A DNA stretch of 64,000 bases, taken from contig CM076151.1 in the NCBI GenBank assembly GCA_038025085.1, positions 6,765,501-6,829,500 on the forward strand. The letters are read 5' to 3'. This DNA is from Tetragonia tetragonoides (lineage: Eukaryota; Streptophyta; Magnoliopsida; Caryophyllales; Aizoaceae). A model generated the notes under the pieces. That model saw only the letters and a program-made list of their open reading frames with translations. It had not been told where the DNA came from and did no database searches. A program made the position numbers and the translations under genes. This document shows, piece by piece, positions 1 to 12,451 of the stretch (within the stretch, counting starts at the first letter, position 1; each line of letters starts with the position of its first letter).

Positions 1-4
1 CACA

Positions 5-1152
5 ATGGTGCAGGATCATCAAGGAGTTTGGCTATCCAAATACTCTGCCACTGTTGTGGTTGGCGTTGCAGTTGCAACTTTTATATGGAGACATGCCTGG
101 ATAAGGTGCGAGGATCCCTAGAGCAGCTCGTGTTTTTGTGAAGTTAATAATGGCTACGTCATTCACTATAATGTTTAACGTGTTCATTTCGCTTGTAAGC
201 TGGTGTTTTTTGATCTTCCAAATACTGTTTGTCTGCTTCTTCTTTTTTTCAAATAATAGAGAATGCTTTACTGGCAATTTTAGGTTTGTTTTTCCGCACA
301 TATTCCTTCAACAGAACAGCAGATTGGACAAATATATTTTCTTGTAATCAGTATGTGTTATGTTAGGAGCATGGAAACAATTTTGCAGTGTCAAAGAAAT
401 TGGCTCTGCCAACTGCATGTGCTTGATCTCTGAAATGAATTTATTTCTGTAGATTATTCTCTAAGTGATTGGCTCCGCATGTGTAGTTCACCATGTCGTC
501 ACTTTATTTCAATGTGATTGTGGTTTCTTTGACTAATGTTTATAAATTTCACAGAAGGAAGGAACATCGCAGAACCCATGATTCGAATGAGTTGAGGACT
601 GCAGAGGAAGCAAGTACCAGTGAAGACTCTGAGTTGAAGTGCTCTTGTGGGCTGCCTGCCAAATTGAGGATATCAAGAACTTTGAGAAACCCCTACAGAC
701 TATTCTATAACTGCTCCAAGAATGCACATCATCATGTACGTCCTCCATATCTCAGATATATGTTTAGTTCCTTATAGTAACCCAAATATATCTTCTTGTA
801 ATTATTGTCTCTCTGTTTATAAAAATTGCAGCAATGCGAATATTTCCACTGGTCTGATGAAACATCTGGTAGCATAGAGAGAAGTAGAAATGAAATTACT
901 TATCTCCGCAATGAGTGTATTCGGCTACATAAGAAAATTGCATATGTCCAGTCGCAACGAGAAAATGATAGAGCTTTGTGGGAACGGGAAAGATCAGAGC
1001 TAACATCAAAGGTGTCCTCTGTTCAAGCCGAACTGGATGACATCAAGAGAAGAGTTCAACACCTATATGATTTAGATAATATGCCCCCTTTTGACGAATC
1101 ATACATCACAAATGAGGATGATGATGGGGCAATAGTTATAGAAGCTTTATAA
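5..1152 (+). CDS. zf-GRF zinc finger protein with C-terminal coiled coil (At4g04775-like)
   Basis: I read three exons: 5-105, 555-735 and 832-1152. They join in phase to 200 codons plus stop. The middle exon starts a zf-GRF zinc knuckle (KCSCGLPAKLR, then LFYNCSKN), and the knuckle is completed across the 96-bp intron by QCEYFHWSDE. That gives the usual C-C-C-C spacing. Residues from about 110 onward are rich in E, R, K and L with heptad-like spacing, consistent with a coiled coil, and the tail is acidic. Exon 1 encodes a hydrophobic stretch (SATVVVGVAVATFIW) that would be a membrane segment. Exon 1 is the least certain part: its donor phase matches the next acceptor exactly, but it abuts the window edge, so the true start may lie upstream. 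zf-GRF domains bind nucleic acid in better-known proteins, but the function of these short plant proteins is unknown to me. AATAAA at 1406-1411 could serve polyadenylation. Confidence 0.6.
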
Positions 1153-1405
1153 AGAGAGAAAGGAAAGAGCGGGCTTACCATATTTGACATCTTGCAATAT
1201 TCTGCTTCTGATGGCTTTTCTGGAGACTTGTTTTGCCATCGATGCTCTCTGCTCTCAGTGAGGATATTTGTCTGATCTAAGCGCAGAGGAAAGTTTTGTG
1301 TTTGTAGGCAGGTCACAAAGGGGCCTTCCCTCTCTGGGGTGGGTTTAGTGAGTTTTATAGGACTAGAGTGGTCTGTTCTCCATGTAAATAGTTCATAAAA
1401 GGAGT

Positions 1406-1411
1406 AATAAA
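1406..1411 (+). terminator. Candidate polyadenylation signal of the zf-GRF gene
   Basis: AATAAA lies about 255 bp after the stop codon of the zf-GRF gene, on the same strand and before any other gene. It is the consensus hexamer, but plant signals are loose, so this is only a candidate. Confidence 0.35.
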
Positions 1412-1689
1412 ATGGACAACAGACACATATTTCATGTTTTTACCTTACAGAACGCCTGCTGTTCTCGCTTAGTTGACTAACTGATCTAGGCATTTGAATT
1501 TGAGAAATTGATTGCTTGAAAACCCCTGATTTTACTCAACAGTCTGCTGTCATTTTGTAAACATCACCATGCTTGGGAGGAGCTTTCTGGCCCGGTGGAT
1601 TCTGATTCTTTGAAGTTAATACAATCGCCCCACCTTCCCTTGTCGTCATATTTGTAACTTCCAAAGGCACTGAATTTCTTAGGGGGAAG

Positions 1690-1835
1690 TGCTTGCCGGA
1701 AGCATCAGGGATTTCTATTTGCCTGTGAGGATCAATCTTTATTTGTTTGAAATGAGAATTGAACTCGGATTATTGCTAGGAACAGGTTAGGGGTGCGCCA
1801 CTGTGCTATCCACCCAAGCTCCCATGTTGGAGATT
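1690..1835 (-). mobile_element. tRNA-derived SINE-like sequence
   Basis: Read on the minus strand, the head resembles a tRNA gene promoter. An A-box-like TAGCACAGTGG lies at 1808-1798, and a B-box-like GAGTTCAATTCTC follows at 1766-1754, about 32 bases further on. No cloverleaf can be folded with confidence and no acceptor stem is visible, so it is not a functional tRNA. A SINE head fits best. The 3' limit is a guess and I saw no clear target-site duplication. Confidence 0.4.
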
Positions 1836-1839
1836 TGTT

Positions 1840-3260
1840 CACAATTTTACAAGTATAGGAATTGATGACATTGGCAACTGTATCTTTCATGACAGCATAT
1901 GCTTCCCCACATAACCCCATCACAAAGAGGATAATTTAGCAATGGCATAGTTGGCGTACTTGATTTCATTGTCGGATGATGATGGTTCTTATTGTATCAG
2001 TTTCAGGTTGCTATTCATCCCAGCTGTCTGGAAATAAAGTCCTGGGACTGGCCCTTGAAGCGACATGATATCTAAGAGAATCAGATTTAGACATTATTCA
2101 GGTGGGGTTAAATGTAGCACAGAAAAAGTGCACCTATTGGATGATGCTATTCCTTGAAGTATAGTATACCCTTCATCAATCATCACGCCTCATATATAAG
2201 ATCAAAGACGCTTCATATAAGTTTTTGTGACGTTCTATACCCGCATCCTAAATTCAAAATACCATCCTCAACAAGATTACCACATTGCTTACTTATTAGT
2301 AATAGCTAGCTAACAACTTGTTACCTGAAGATAATTACCTTATTACCCCAAAACTATACAGTAAATAGATGTATATTGATCTAGAAAACGTGGCAGTAGA
2401 TGGCATGGGGTGAAGATCACAAAATCAGCCACGTTGACGACGGTGATGAGGAAAATGGGAGCAAAATGCCAAATGCCTTTGTCAATCGCCACCCCAAAAA
2501 AAATGAGAAACTTTTGGCCTGTTTCTTTCTGCCACGTCCTTCTCCTTGTGCCACTAAAGTCCGGTAACCAATAAACCACTCCCACCACTCCCTATGGGTT
2601 TTGTCCCTCCAGTACTCCACTTTATTTCATACAGTATGCTTTTTCAAAATAAAACTAGTAAGGTACTAAGGTATGAATAAGAGCAAGGGTAACTCCTAAT
2701 GCCTTCTGTAAATGACTAAATGTAAATGAGCGAGAATCGAGATCTTCTCGAATACATTATTTATCGCAATTACGCATTACACCTGTAGAAGGTTGAGACG
2801 TATTAAGTATGCATTACACTTGTGAAAGCTTAAGACGTGTTAAGTTGACAACAAATAAAAAAACGAGTGCATTGAATTTCACCTAATTCTACAGGAATGA
2901 CTGATAGGTAGACTTTCAGGTGACTATAATTGAACAGTGAACATTACTGATACAGAAGAAGTGTTAATCACTAATTGCTGAGATTAGATCAATAAATATT
3001 CTGTTATACTAATTCTGTTAAGTGCTGCACTTAAACAGGCTTAAGTAATCACGGGAAGGGCAAAACAAAAAGAAAATGTAATGTGAATACAAAAAAGAGT
3101 AAAAAAAAGGCAAATGAAACAGAAATCAGAATGATGTTGCTGTCTTTACTCAACTCTGCCTCTCACAGTGACCAACCAACCATTACCCAGAAGGGATAGT
3201 ATCACTTATCATCAGAGCCCCATGCCCTGTACCTGTCTATGCTCAGAACCTAATAAATAT
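1840..3260. other. Intergenic DNA, no gene seen
   Basis: This AT-rich spacer lies between the zf-GRF gene and the fucosidase gene. The open frames on both strands are short, lack recognisable domains and have no coherent splice structure. I see no repeat with defined ends. Confidence 0.5.
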
Positions 3261-3266
3261 AGTCAT

Positions 3267-3276
3267 TATATAAATA
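3267..3276 (+). promoter_or_regulatory. Candidate TATA box for the GH95 gene
   Basis: TATATAAATA lies about 120 bp upstream of the fucosidase start codon, in AT-rich DNA. The spacing would give a 5' untranslated region of roughly 90 bases. It is predicted from consensus only. Confidence 0.4.
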
Positions 3277-3398
3277 AAAACCCAATTATGTTCTGCCAAA
3301 TAAACAAGGAAAAACCAAAGTTCTTCATTTTTTCCAGTTTTTCTTTCACATTGATTCACAATATTTACTCACATTGATTCATATTCATTCACTCACAT

Positions 3399-6300
3399 AT
3401 GTATATGAACCAACACTTTCCCTTGCAATGTCTGTGTCTTGTGTGTTTGTGCTTCCTCTCTTTCTCTCTCCTCATTTTACTTGGAGAAGGGAAAGCAAGA
3501 GAGACAGAATTGTGGAACCCATCAACAAAAATGATGATGGGAAATGAAGAAGAAAGTAGGGAACTTAAGATTATCTTCAAAGGGCCAGCAAGGAATTGGA
3601 CTGATGCTCTTCCTATTGGCAATGGGCGCCTTGGTGCCATGGTCAGGGGTGGGGTACCCTCTGAGACTATTAATCTCAATGGTATGTTATTATCCATAAT
3701 TCTCTCTTAACTTTCCTGTTTTGGGCTATGGGGTTGTATCAGAAAGTGAGGAAAATGAGAATGAATAGAGAATTTTTCCCTTTTTTTGGTGTGGCAAAAC
3801 TTAAAAAAATTGAATCTTTTTTATTTTATCAACTAGTTGTATATGATATCATTGTTTCAATGGTGGCATTTGTTAAATTGTTATGAGTTTTCTTTAGGAT
3901 AAGGTTATGAATTGATTATTACATGTTGTATTTCACCTGTTTTAGTTTGGCTCAGTACAATTTTAGTCATGGGGTTTTAAATCTCTGAATTTACATTACA
4001 ATTTTAAGTTGCATTTTAGTACCTTTTTGTATGACACCATATTGCCAGGCAATGGGTAACATGCAAGATCAAAGACAAAGATGATGAATTCAATGTGGAT
4101 TATATAACTTTAGGTAACAAGTGAAAGTTCAAAATCCATGGTCTTCTCAGGCAATGGGTAATTGATTGATGAGGATGTATTAGTTTCAAACTGGAGATGA
4201 GACAAGAAAGTTAAGGAGTGAACAAAAAAAAAGTAATTTGGTTACTTTCTCTTCTTGTGTAGCCTGGGTTGCTCATCATAAAGCTTGATGAAAATGTTGA
4301 TACAAACTTCAACTCTCTGTCAACTTTCACCTGTATGTGATCTGCTTGTCTTATGAAGTCATTAAAATTTGTGAAGCAATTGCATACTTCTATTATGGGC
4401 AACATGAATAGTTCTGATCTATATGGATTAGTTCCTATGTTATTCAGAATTCGGAACAAGGATGGAACAAGTTGTGAAACCAAGAGTTGTAATTGGATTT
4501 GGATATTTATTTCCAGGAGACTTTGCCTGTTTTGGCCTAATATGAAATATTAAGTGTTGGCCTTGACATAATTTGGATTGGAATGAAGAATTCGAGTTAC
4601 TTAACTTTGTTGCTTTTAACATCCAAATTTCTACCTTTGTCAATAGAAAGCAAAAGCTTTAACACTTGCCCCTTGTTTGATAAGTACTATATTACTATGC
4701 TCAGAGGATACACTTTGGACTGGAATCCCTGGAAGCTATGCAGATCCAAACGCTCCGAAGGCATTGGCAGATGTCAGAAAACTCGTTGATGATGGTAAAT
4801 ATTCTGAAGCTACTACTATGGCAGACAAGGAGCTCTCTGGGAATCCATCTGATGTATGTCCCTCCAATCCTTGCTAGAACTAGTAATGTAACTGTAGAGA
4901 ATGCAGCTTTGTTTCACCAATTTGGTGGAATGCAAGATAAAACACATCATATATACTGTATTCTTGATTGATAAGATAAACTTGGTGACAGGGGTAGGCT
5001 ATGGTTTGTGAACCTGGGTAGGACTCAACTATTTCAAGCATTTAGTATGTCATTGCCTTATTTGCTTAATATGGATCTGAAATGTCCAATTATGGCACCC
5101 TATCAAGATGTGTATGTACATTGGGCTGGAATGGAGATTCACAGCCTAACAGAGATTCATAGCCTTATTGTTTTGGAGTGAGGATTAAAATGTCTGCTTG
5201 TAATAATCTATGAGGCTCTTGTGTTATAGTTTCATAGATGTAATTATCAGAAGGTTATTTAAGCACATTTCCATATTGTAGGTTTTTTTTTTTTTTTTGG
5301 ATCTCCTCATATTGCAGCTTTAAATTGTATACAAATGTAGGTTTGCCGTTAATCTGTTCTTTATTTACTTTATGGACAATGATTATCTTTTGGACATGAA
5401 TGGTTAACTTTTCTCTCTTAAAAGTTAATAATTCTCTCACTTCTTAAAAAGAATATTAGAGGTTGAATTATCAAGTGCCTGCATTCATGTAAATTGTTTG
5501 TAGTTTTCTGTATAGGCAAATTTAGGGCTTGAGATGCATTTGGACTGGTGTATGCTAAAAGAAGGTTGCAAATATCATATTACAGTCATTCGGAGTTTCT
5601 AACCTGTTTGTTTGCTTCATGTATGTGAAGGTGTACGAGCTTTTGGGTGATCTGAAACTGGATTTCGACGATCCTCATTCTAATTATACAGAAGGAACCT
5701 ACCATAGAGAGCTAGACCTGGATACTGCAACTATAACTGTGAGATATTCAGTTGATGATGTAGAATTCAGGAGGGAACACTTTGCCTCAAATCCTGACCA
5801 AGTGATAGTGACCAAAATCTCATCCAGTAAGCAAGGTTCTCTTTCCTTCACAGTGTCTTTGGATAGCAAAATGCATCATAATTCCTCGACTAATGACAAA
5901 AATCAGATCATTATGCATGGAAGTTGCCGAGGTATAAGGAACCCACCTCAAGCAGATGGTAATCCAAAAGGAATCCAATTTTCTTCAGTTCTTGATTTAC
6001 AAATTGGTGGTGGTGATGGGGTGATACATAATTTAGATGATAGGAAGTTCAGAGTTGAAAATGCAGATTGGGCAATCATTCTTTTGGTGGGATCATCTTC
6101 GTTCGATGGACCATTCACCAAGCCTTCAGAATCTACAAAGGATCCAACTTCAGAGGCCCTCAGTTTGATGAACTCAATAAAGAATCTCCCATACTCTTCT
6201 CTTTATGCCCGTCATTTGGATGACTATCAGAAACTCTTTCACCGTGTTTCACTTAAGCTATCAAAAAGCAGCAATTCTTCAACACAAGGAGGTGACAAGC

Positions 6301-7733
6301 AAATAGTTCCTACAGCAGAGAGGGTCCGATCATTTCAAGCCGATGAAGATCCTTCGATGATTGAGCTCTTGTTTCAGTATGGACGGTATTTGTTAATTTC
6401 TAGTTCCCGACCAGGAACTCAGCCTGCAAATCTGCAAGGAATATGGAATAAGGACATCAACCCACCTTGGGATTGCGCTCCTCACCTTAACATCAACCTT
6501 CAGATGAATTACTGGCTCTCTCTTTCTTGCAACCTCCATGAGTGCCAAGAGCCATTGTTTGATTACATGTCCTCTCTTGCAGTCAATGGGAACAAAACCG
6601 CAGAGGTAAACTATGGAGCTAGTGGGTGGGTTGTGCACCAAGTGTCGGATATATGGGCAAAAACATCTCCTGACAGGGGGCAAGCTGTTTGGGCCATGTG
6701 GCCTATGGGCGGGGCTTGGCTTTCTACTCACTTGTGGGAACATTACACTTACACAATGGATAAGAGCTTCCTAGAGAAAAAGGCATACCCATTACTAGAA
6801 GGAGCAGCTTCATTTTTGTTAGATTGGTTGATCGAAAGAAAAGATGGATATCTAGAAACTAACCCTTCGACATCTCCCGAGCATATGTTTGTAGCTCCAG
6901 GCGATGGTAAGCCTGCAAGTGTGAGCTACTCATCAACCATGGACATGGCAATAACTAAAGAGATTTTCACCATTATTGTCTCTGCTGCGGAGACATTGGG
7001 AAGAAGTGGGGATACCCTCATCCAAAGGGTTCTAAAGGCTCAGGCGAGGCTACCACCCTACAGAATTGCTAGGGATGGTACAATTATGGAATGGGCTGAA
7101 GACTTTGAGGACCCTGACCCCAATCATAGACATGTGTCCCACTTATATGGTATATATCCGGGACATACAATAACTCCTGAGAAAAATCCTGATCTTTGCA
7201 AAGCTGCAAATTATAGCCTTCATAAACGAGGAGAAGAAGGTCCTGGGTGGTCAACTGTGTGGAAGGCTTCTCTGTGGGCCCATCTGCACAACAGTGAGCA
7301 CTCATATCGAATGGTGAAGCATCTGTTTAACTTGGTGGATCCTGATCGCGAGGGTGAGTTTGAAGGAGGGCTTTATAGTAATTTGTTCTCAGCACACCCA
7401 CCTTTCCAGATTGATGCCAACTTTGGCTTCTCTGCTGCTGTAGCTGAAATGCTTGTCCAGAGCACTGTCACCGACCTTCACTTGTTGCCCGCTCTTCCAA
7501 GGAACAAATGGCCTAATGGTTGTGTCAAAGGATTGAAGGCTCGAGGTGGTTTGACAATCAATATTTGCTGGAGTGAAGGAGATCTAGAGGAAGTTGGCCT
7601 ATGGTCGAATGAATCAGATTTTGTCAAGAGATTACATTATAGAGGTACTACAGTAAACACAAGGATTTCATCTGGTAATGTCTACACATTCAATAGGCAG
7701 TTGAAGTGTGTGAACACATATTCTCTTCCTTAG
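3399..7733 (+). CDS. FUC95A: Alpha-L-fucosidase 2 (glycoside hydrolase family 95)
   Basis: Three exons (3399-3681, 4705-4853, 5631-7733) join in phase to about 844 residues, close to the length of Arabidopsis FUC95A. GH95 enzymes remove alpha-1,2-linked fucose from xyloglucan and arabinogalactan side chains in the plant cell wall. The first ~30 residues are strongly hydrophobic (CLVCLCFLSFSLLILL), fitting a signal peptide and an apoplastic enzyme. Family motifs are intact: FKGPARNWTDALPIGNGRLG near residue 60, NEDTLWTG across intron 1, NLQGIWN at 411, NINLQMNYW at 431, SPEH with Glu561 and QIDANFG with Asp739. From knowledge of bacterial GH95 structures, I infer that the Asn pair, the Glu and the Asp are the catalytic set. 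An alternative start is the methionine cluster near 3531, which would remove the signal peptide. No disabling lesion is seen. The last ~70 bp, including the stop, have a diverged copy downstream. Confidence 0.95.
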
Positions 7734-8823
7734 GTTGCCTTTCTTCCCGACAGACATGCGAACACACATAGATGCGTATGAATTTCATCCATTACGATTA
7801 TGGACTACACATTCAATAGGTAATCGAAGTGTGTGAACACAGAATTTTTAGCCTCAGTTGCCTTTCTTCCAAACACAAGAAAAGTATAGAACACAAAATC
7901 ACACACGGAATTCACATTTTTTTATATTGGTTCCTAAGAATTCTTCTAAGCAACCTGAGTTCCTCTTTTTTGGATGTCTATTCTCCCCATTTATGTACTA
8001 TCATCTTTCATCTAAAAGCAATGATTATTGAATTATGAAAAAGGGCAGTCTGTTAAAGATCTTGTTCTGATCGTACATCCAACGAGTATCTCATTCACAG
8101 TTTCGTATCATTTGCTGTTCTACATTATGTCGAAATTCTGTGCAAGCATATTGACAGTATCAAATCTGAATTAATTTGTGCCACAGTGTGAGCACATTCC
8201 CCTTAAGGTTTTCCAAACACACAAGCAAAACATTCGTTGACGCAAACAGCGAATGAGCCCTTACATTAAGAGCATTTTTCCCCTTGTTTCCTGAGGATGC
8301 CTCGAATCAACTTTTTATATGATTATTCATAGTTCCTCAAAGCAACCTCGTTCCTCTGTTTGAATGATTATTGATGAATTATGAATCACTAGTCAGTGCA
8401 GTCTGTTTGCACAATTTGCCTCTGATCCCACATCCTATATCAGTAGGTGTCCACTGTTGTCTGTTGATAGCATCAGATATTACATCAACTAGACGATAAA
8501 CCAAGCATTAGGTATAGGAAAACCAAAGTACAGGAGGTTGCATAATTAAAAGTTAAACCATGGCAAAGCATACATATATAAAGAGGAAGGTTAAGCAAAT
8601 AGGCTAGCAGCTCAAGATGGAATAGTTACCATTAAACTGAATTTCCTCTTATGATTTTAACAGGTCATTTCAAAGAGTTCTTTTTTCTTCTTCTTTTCAT
8701 CTTTCTGTTTGCTATGCAGTTTAACTTGCAGTCTTGCAACAACTAACAACTAATCTTCATCCAATGATATATAACAGTAACTTCCTAGGTTACAAAAATC
8801 GAAGACTCAAAAGTTGCCAGGAA
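7734..8823. repeat. Downstream spacer with diverged tandem duplications
   Basis: The end of the fucosidase coding region plus early 3' sequence (about 7681-7750: CTACACATTCAATAGG, then GTGTGTGAACACA, then TTGCCTTTCTTCC) recurs at about 7804-7872. A second pair, containing GATTATT, GAATTATGAA and CAGTCTGTT, spans about 7950-8080 and 8310-8435. No gene is seen. The minus-strand TCF25 gene ends at 8824, so the two genes converge here. Confidence 0.55.
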
Positions 8824-11800
8824 TCAATGATTTTCATTATCTCCATTGGGTTGGTCGTCATTGCCAGCTTCATTAGGGCCATAATCTACCCATGGCATCA
8901 ATGACTCAAATAACACAGCCAGTGGACTACGATTAGCCAAATCACGTGGAGCACGCACTCGTTCATTGCCACCCTGGTTTTGATTCTCCACCATGTCTCC
9001 CATCCTTGGATCTACCATCATAAAGTTTTGCAGATTATCTGGCGGCATGGTTGCCACTGTATCAGAGAAATCCGAAACCAGCAAATGTCCATACCTGAAA
9101 AAGGAAAACAAATTAAAACACAGAAAGAAGAAAACTTATGTCTGAACTACCAAACTAAAGGAATAGAATTGAATGTGACGATCAGGCACACAGATGATGA
9201 TTTTCCTCATAACTCCTAACATTGGGTGCCAGCATACATATGGTACCACTCCCCCTAGCCTCCAATCCACCAAAAAAACAGCGTATATAGTCCCTCTGAA
9301 AAGGACTCCCATACAGTTCTTACGAGAGCTGGTCATATATATGCTGCAGTGACCTGTGAGCCCTAATAGACCAACAAAATCAAATACGATACGAGTATGA
9401 GTGTCCACCACTGTATTCTCTACAGATCAGTATAAACCTACATGTCCCATATATGCTACGCGCATAAAATAATATACGAACAACATGGTCAAGAGCCCCA
9501 AAAACCTTATACATGCAGTTCCTATTTGATAATATTGCCAACATTTGCACTTGCATCATAGCATGTTACCATAACCTGGCACTATTGTCATATTGTCAAG
9601 CATAAGATAGCCCCTTAAGGTTATTGTCACTGGAATACGAGCAAATAACATGCTGCTACATATGATTCAACCCAGAGAAGATAACAATTTTCACATATAT
9701 GCACTATGCAGGTAAAAAGAATCCACATAATTAGACTTTCATCATCAGAATACTTACTCGTTCTTCTCTGAGGGAAATGCTTCTTTTCTTACACAAGCCC
9801 AAGTATTGGCTTCACTTGCATCATGCTTCAGTGTTTCAATCACTTCTAAAGCAGCATCCTTTAACAATTTCTGCACGTCTGGCAGCCTCCAAATAATATA
9901 ACTCCTCTCCACATATATCCTAATTAAGTGATCTAAAGAGGGGATTCCTGTATCTTCAGATCCAAAGAGACGACTCTTAGTTATATTTGCCCATGCCTGG
10001 TCCTTCAAGGGAACCTTTTCCATTAGCCTCTTTAGAACTGGAGGGTGAAGCATCAAAGCCTGTTTCATCAGACCAGAGGAACTCTCCTTTTCCTGCTCAA
10101 TCTGAAAGTCCCTGGAAGATGACTCGCGTTCAAGATAAAACCGGCAGATGGCAAGGGAATAAGCAAAGTTTGGGAAGTTCCATAAAGAGTTATCACTTTG
10201 ATAGTCTTCAGAGAACTGTTCTAACCATGCATACTCCTCTGCTCTTAAAGAGAAGTAATCAATACAAAACAATGCTCCCATAGGATCAGCTCGATCAAGT
10301 GAAAGTAGCAATTTGCAAACTTCTAAAGCCGACCGATGACACCCACGCCTGTCTAAGTTCTTCATGTGAGTAAAAAGAGTTGAAAACAATGGCTTGTTTG
10401 TTTCATTTTTGTATTCCAGACAGCAATTCCCCTGCAAGGGGCTGAACATAGGATGCCATGCACACTCCAAGGCATACAAACATTTGGCAGTAGCATCTGC
10501 TGCCATTTGATGTTCACCTGAGAATTTAAAGTAATCCGCCAATGTGATGAGTGACTCCACATGATAAGGATGATACATCAGAATGCTTGCCACGCCATTG
10601 AGATCGTGGACTGCCTTGGCAGATTCAAATGCCCTCTGTGCTTGGCTGTATGAAGCTGAGTGCACATATCTACGGGATAGAACAAATTAAGTGAGAAGCT
10701 ATGAAATGATAGTAACTTATTACCATATTCTCAAATCTTGTTTTTTAGTGAGACATAAAGTTTCAATTTTCAGCTACACATTCTGAAACGTAGACAAGTG
10801 TGTGTTTAATGTTTAAACACAAAATCTCATTGGCTGCCATAACAACTGTCATTCTACATTCTGACTTGTGGCTGAATCACTGGGTTGACTCATATTCTCC
10901 AGGAAACATATTCCCTGTCTCTTGGAAACTGACAAATCACAAAAGTAACACAACCAATTTAACCGGTGAATGACATTTTATCACGGAATTCATCCTATAA
11001 ATCCATGCTGATATGACAATCGTCATCATGCCTACACTTCAGCGGTTCATCTTAAAAAAGAAAAAAGCTGACGGTAGGAGTAATTAAATTTTTAAAAAAA
11101 CAAGAGGAGCATGAAACACAACTGCCCAGTTCCTGTAACATGAAAACCCCTAGTACTTGTCAAAGACATGTCATATCAATCTTCTCAAAAGAAAATAAGG
11201 GGGGGAGGGGGGGGGGGGGGGAACGATGTGGGTTATATTCATTGGTTTACAGCTTGTAATGTTAAATAGCAACTTCGACAATCAATAGCCTAATATGTAG
11301 TTCAACTAATCAAAGCAGACATTCATCAACAGCAACAGAAGAGGGAATTGGGATGGGGCCAACTCAACCACAGTGACTAAGTTAACATGAGTTAGTTTCA
11401 TCATATCACTACAAAGAACTAGCAAATACAAAAGACATATTTACCTGAAGTAATGGTTGCCGTCCTTGCTCTCTACAAGCTCCATGGACAAAGACCCATC
11501 CCAGCGTGGCCAATGGTCAGATGGGGAGACCAGAATACACTTTCTATGACTGTAACCTCCACGCCTACCACCACGTACTTGCCTAGAAGTCCCAGTTTGA
11601 TTAGAATTCTCAAACGAGCTCACCACCCTCGAACCAAATATTCTCCGCAGCTCATTTTCAGCATTTAAGAACTTAGGATCAACCTTTAGAATGGATGTTT
11701 TGGACTGTTTAATCACACTGTCATACACTTTGACACCCTTATTACTGCTCTTCACACTGGAGCTAGCTTCACGAGCAGATGAATCAACATCAAGCAACAA

Positions 11801-12446
11801 AGTGTCTAAGTCCACATCCACAGACACTGTAGATCCACCTGCATTGGACGATGAAGCCTCTTTGTTTTTCTTCTTCTTCTTTTTCTTAGATTTCTTATTG
11901 GACAATGGGGCCACAGGAACAGAACTTTTGATAGCAGACTCTGAATTATCAACCTTTTCTGCCACATCATCATAAACTGCTTCGGGTTCATCTTCCTGCA
12001 GTTCATATTGAAAAGCAGATAGGCAACAAAATTAAGAGCCGGCTTCTGAAAGAAACAACAGTAGTTACCAGTATGCAGCTGCCCAAAACAAGCACAGGGA
12101 GTAGTGCAGGAAAAACATAAAAGCAACAACTTCTAGTTGGATAGATTGTTCACATTCATGAGAGTCAAAACATTCCATTGTCAGCTCCCATTATTTAACA
12201 CCCTACATGGTCAGACATCAAGCATCAAGGGTAAAAATAATATAAGATACAAGAAAGAAGCAGAACCTGGTCAAACTCATGGTCATCATCATCATTGAGA
12301 AGATCAAAAGGGTTTCCTGATTGACCTCCAGAATCAGACTCATCATCATCATCGAGGTTCTCCTGCAGCTTCTCTTTGATCACATTGCCTTCCTGATTCT
12401 GATTCTCTTGTTCTTTGAGAACTTTCCTTAACAACCGACCAGACAT
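8824..12446 (-). CDS. TCF25: TCF25/Nulp1 family protein (Rqc1-related)
   Basis: Four coding exons on the minus strand (12446-12267, 11995-11445, 10669-9758, 9094-8824) join in phase to 637 residues. The N-terminus starts MSGRLLRKVLKEQ, then has acidic runs and NPFDLLNDDDD. A lysine-rich tract (KKSKKKKKKKNKEA) opens exon 2. The Tcf25 domain follows: DHWPRWDGSLSMEL, YSQAQRAFESAKAVHDLNGV, ILMYHPYHVESLITLADYFK, and ALFCIDYFSLRAEEYAWLE in the middle. This is the conserved family core. The yeast relative Rqc1 belongs to the ribosome quality control complex that handles nascent chains on stalled 60S subunits. The human name reflects an older proposal as a transcription factor. A role in the plant complex is inference from homology. 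The acidic and basic tails are typical of the family, and no lesion is visible. Confidence 0.93.
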
Positions 12447-12451
12447 ATTTC

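Noticed and set aside
1754..1808. Functional tRNA gene on the minus strand
   Set aside because: Promoter-like boxes exist but no acceptor or anticodon stem could be formed convincingly. A SINE head is the better explanation.
11203..11221. G-quadruplex element
   Set aside because: A single homopolymer-like G run without spaced G-triplets, and the length is unreliable in sequencing.
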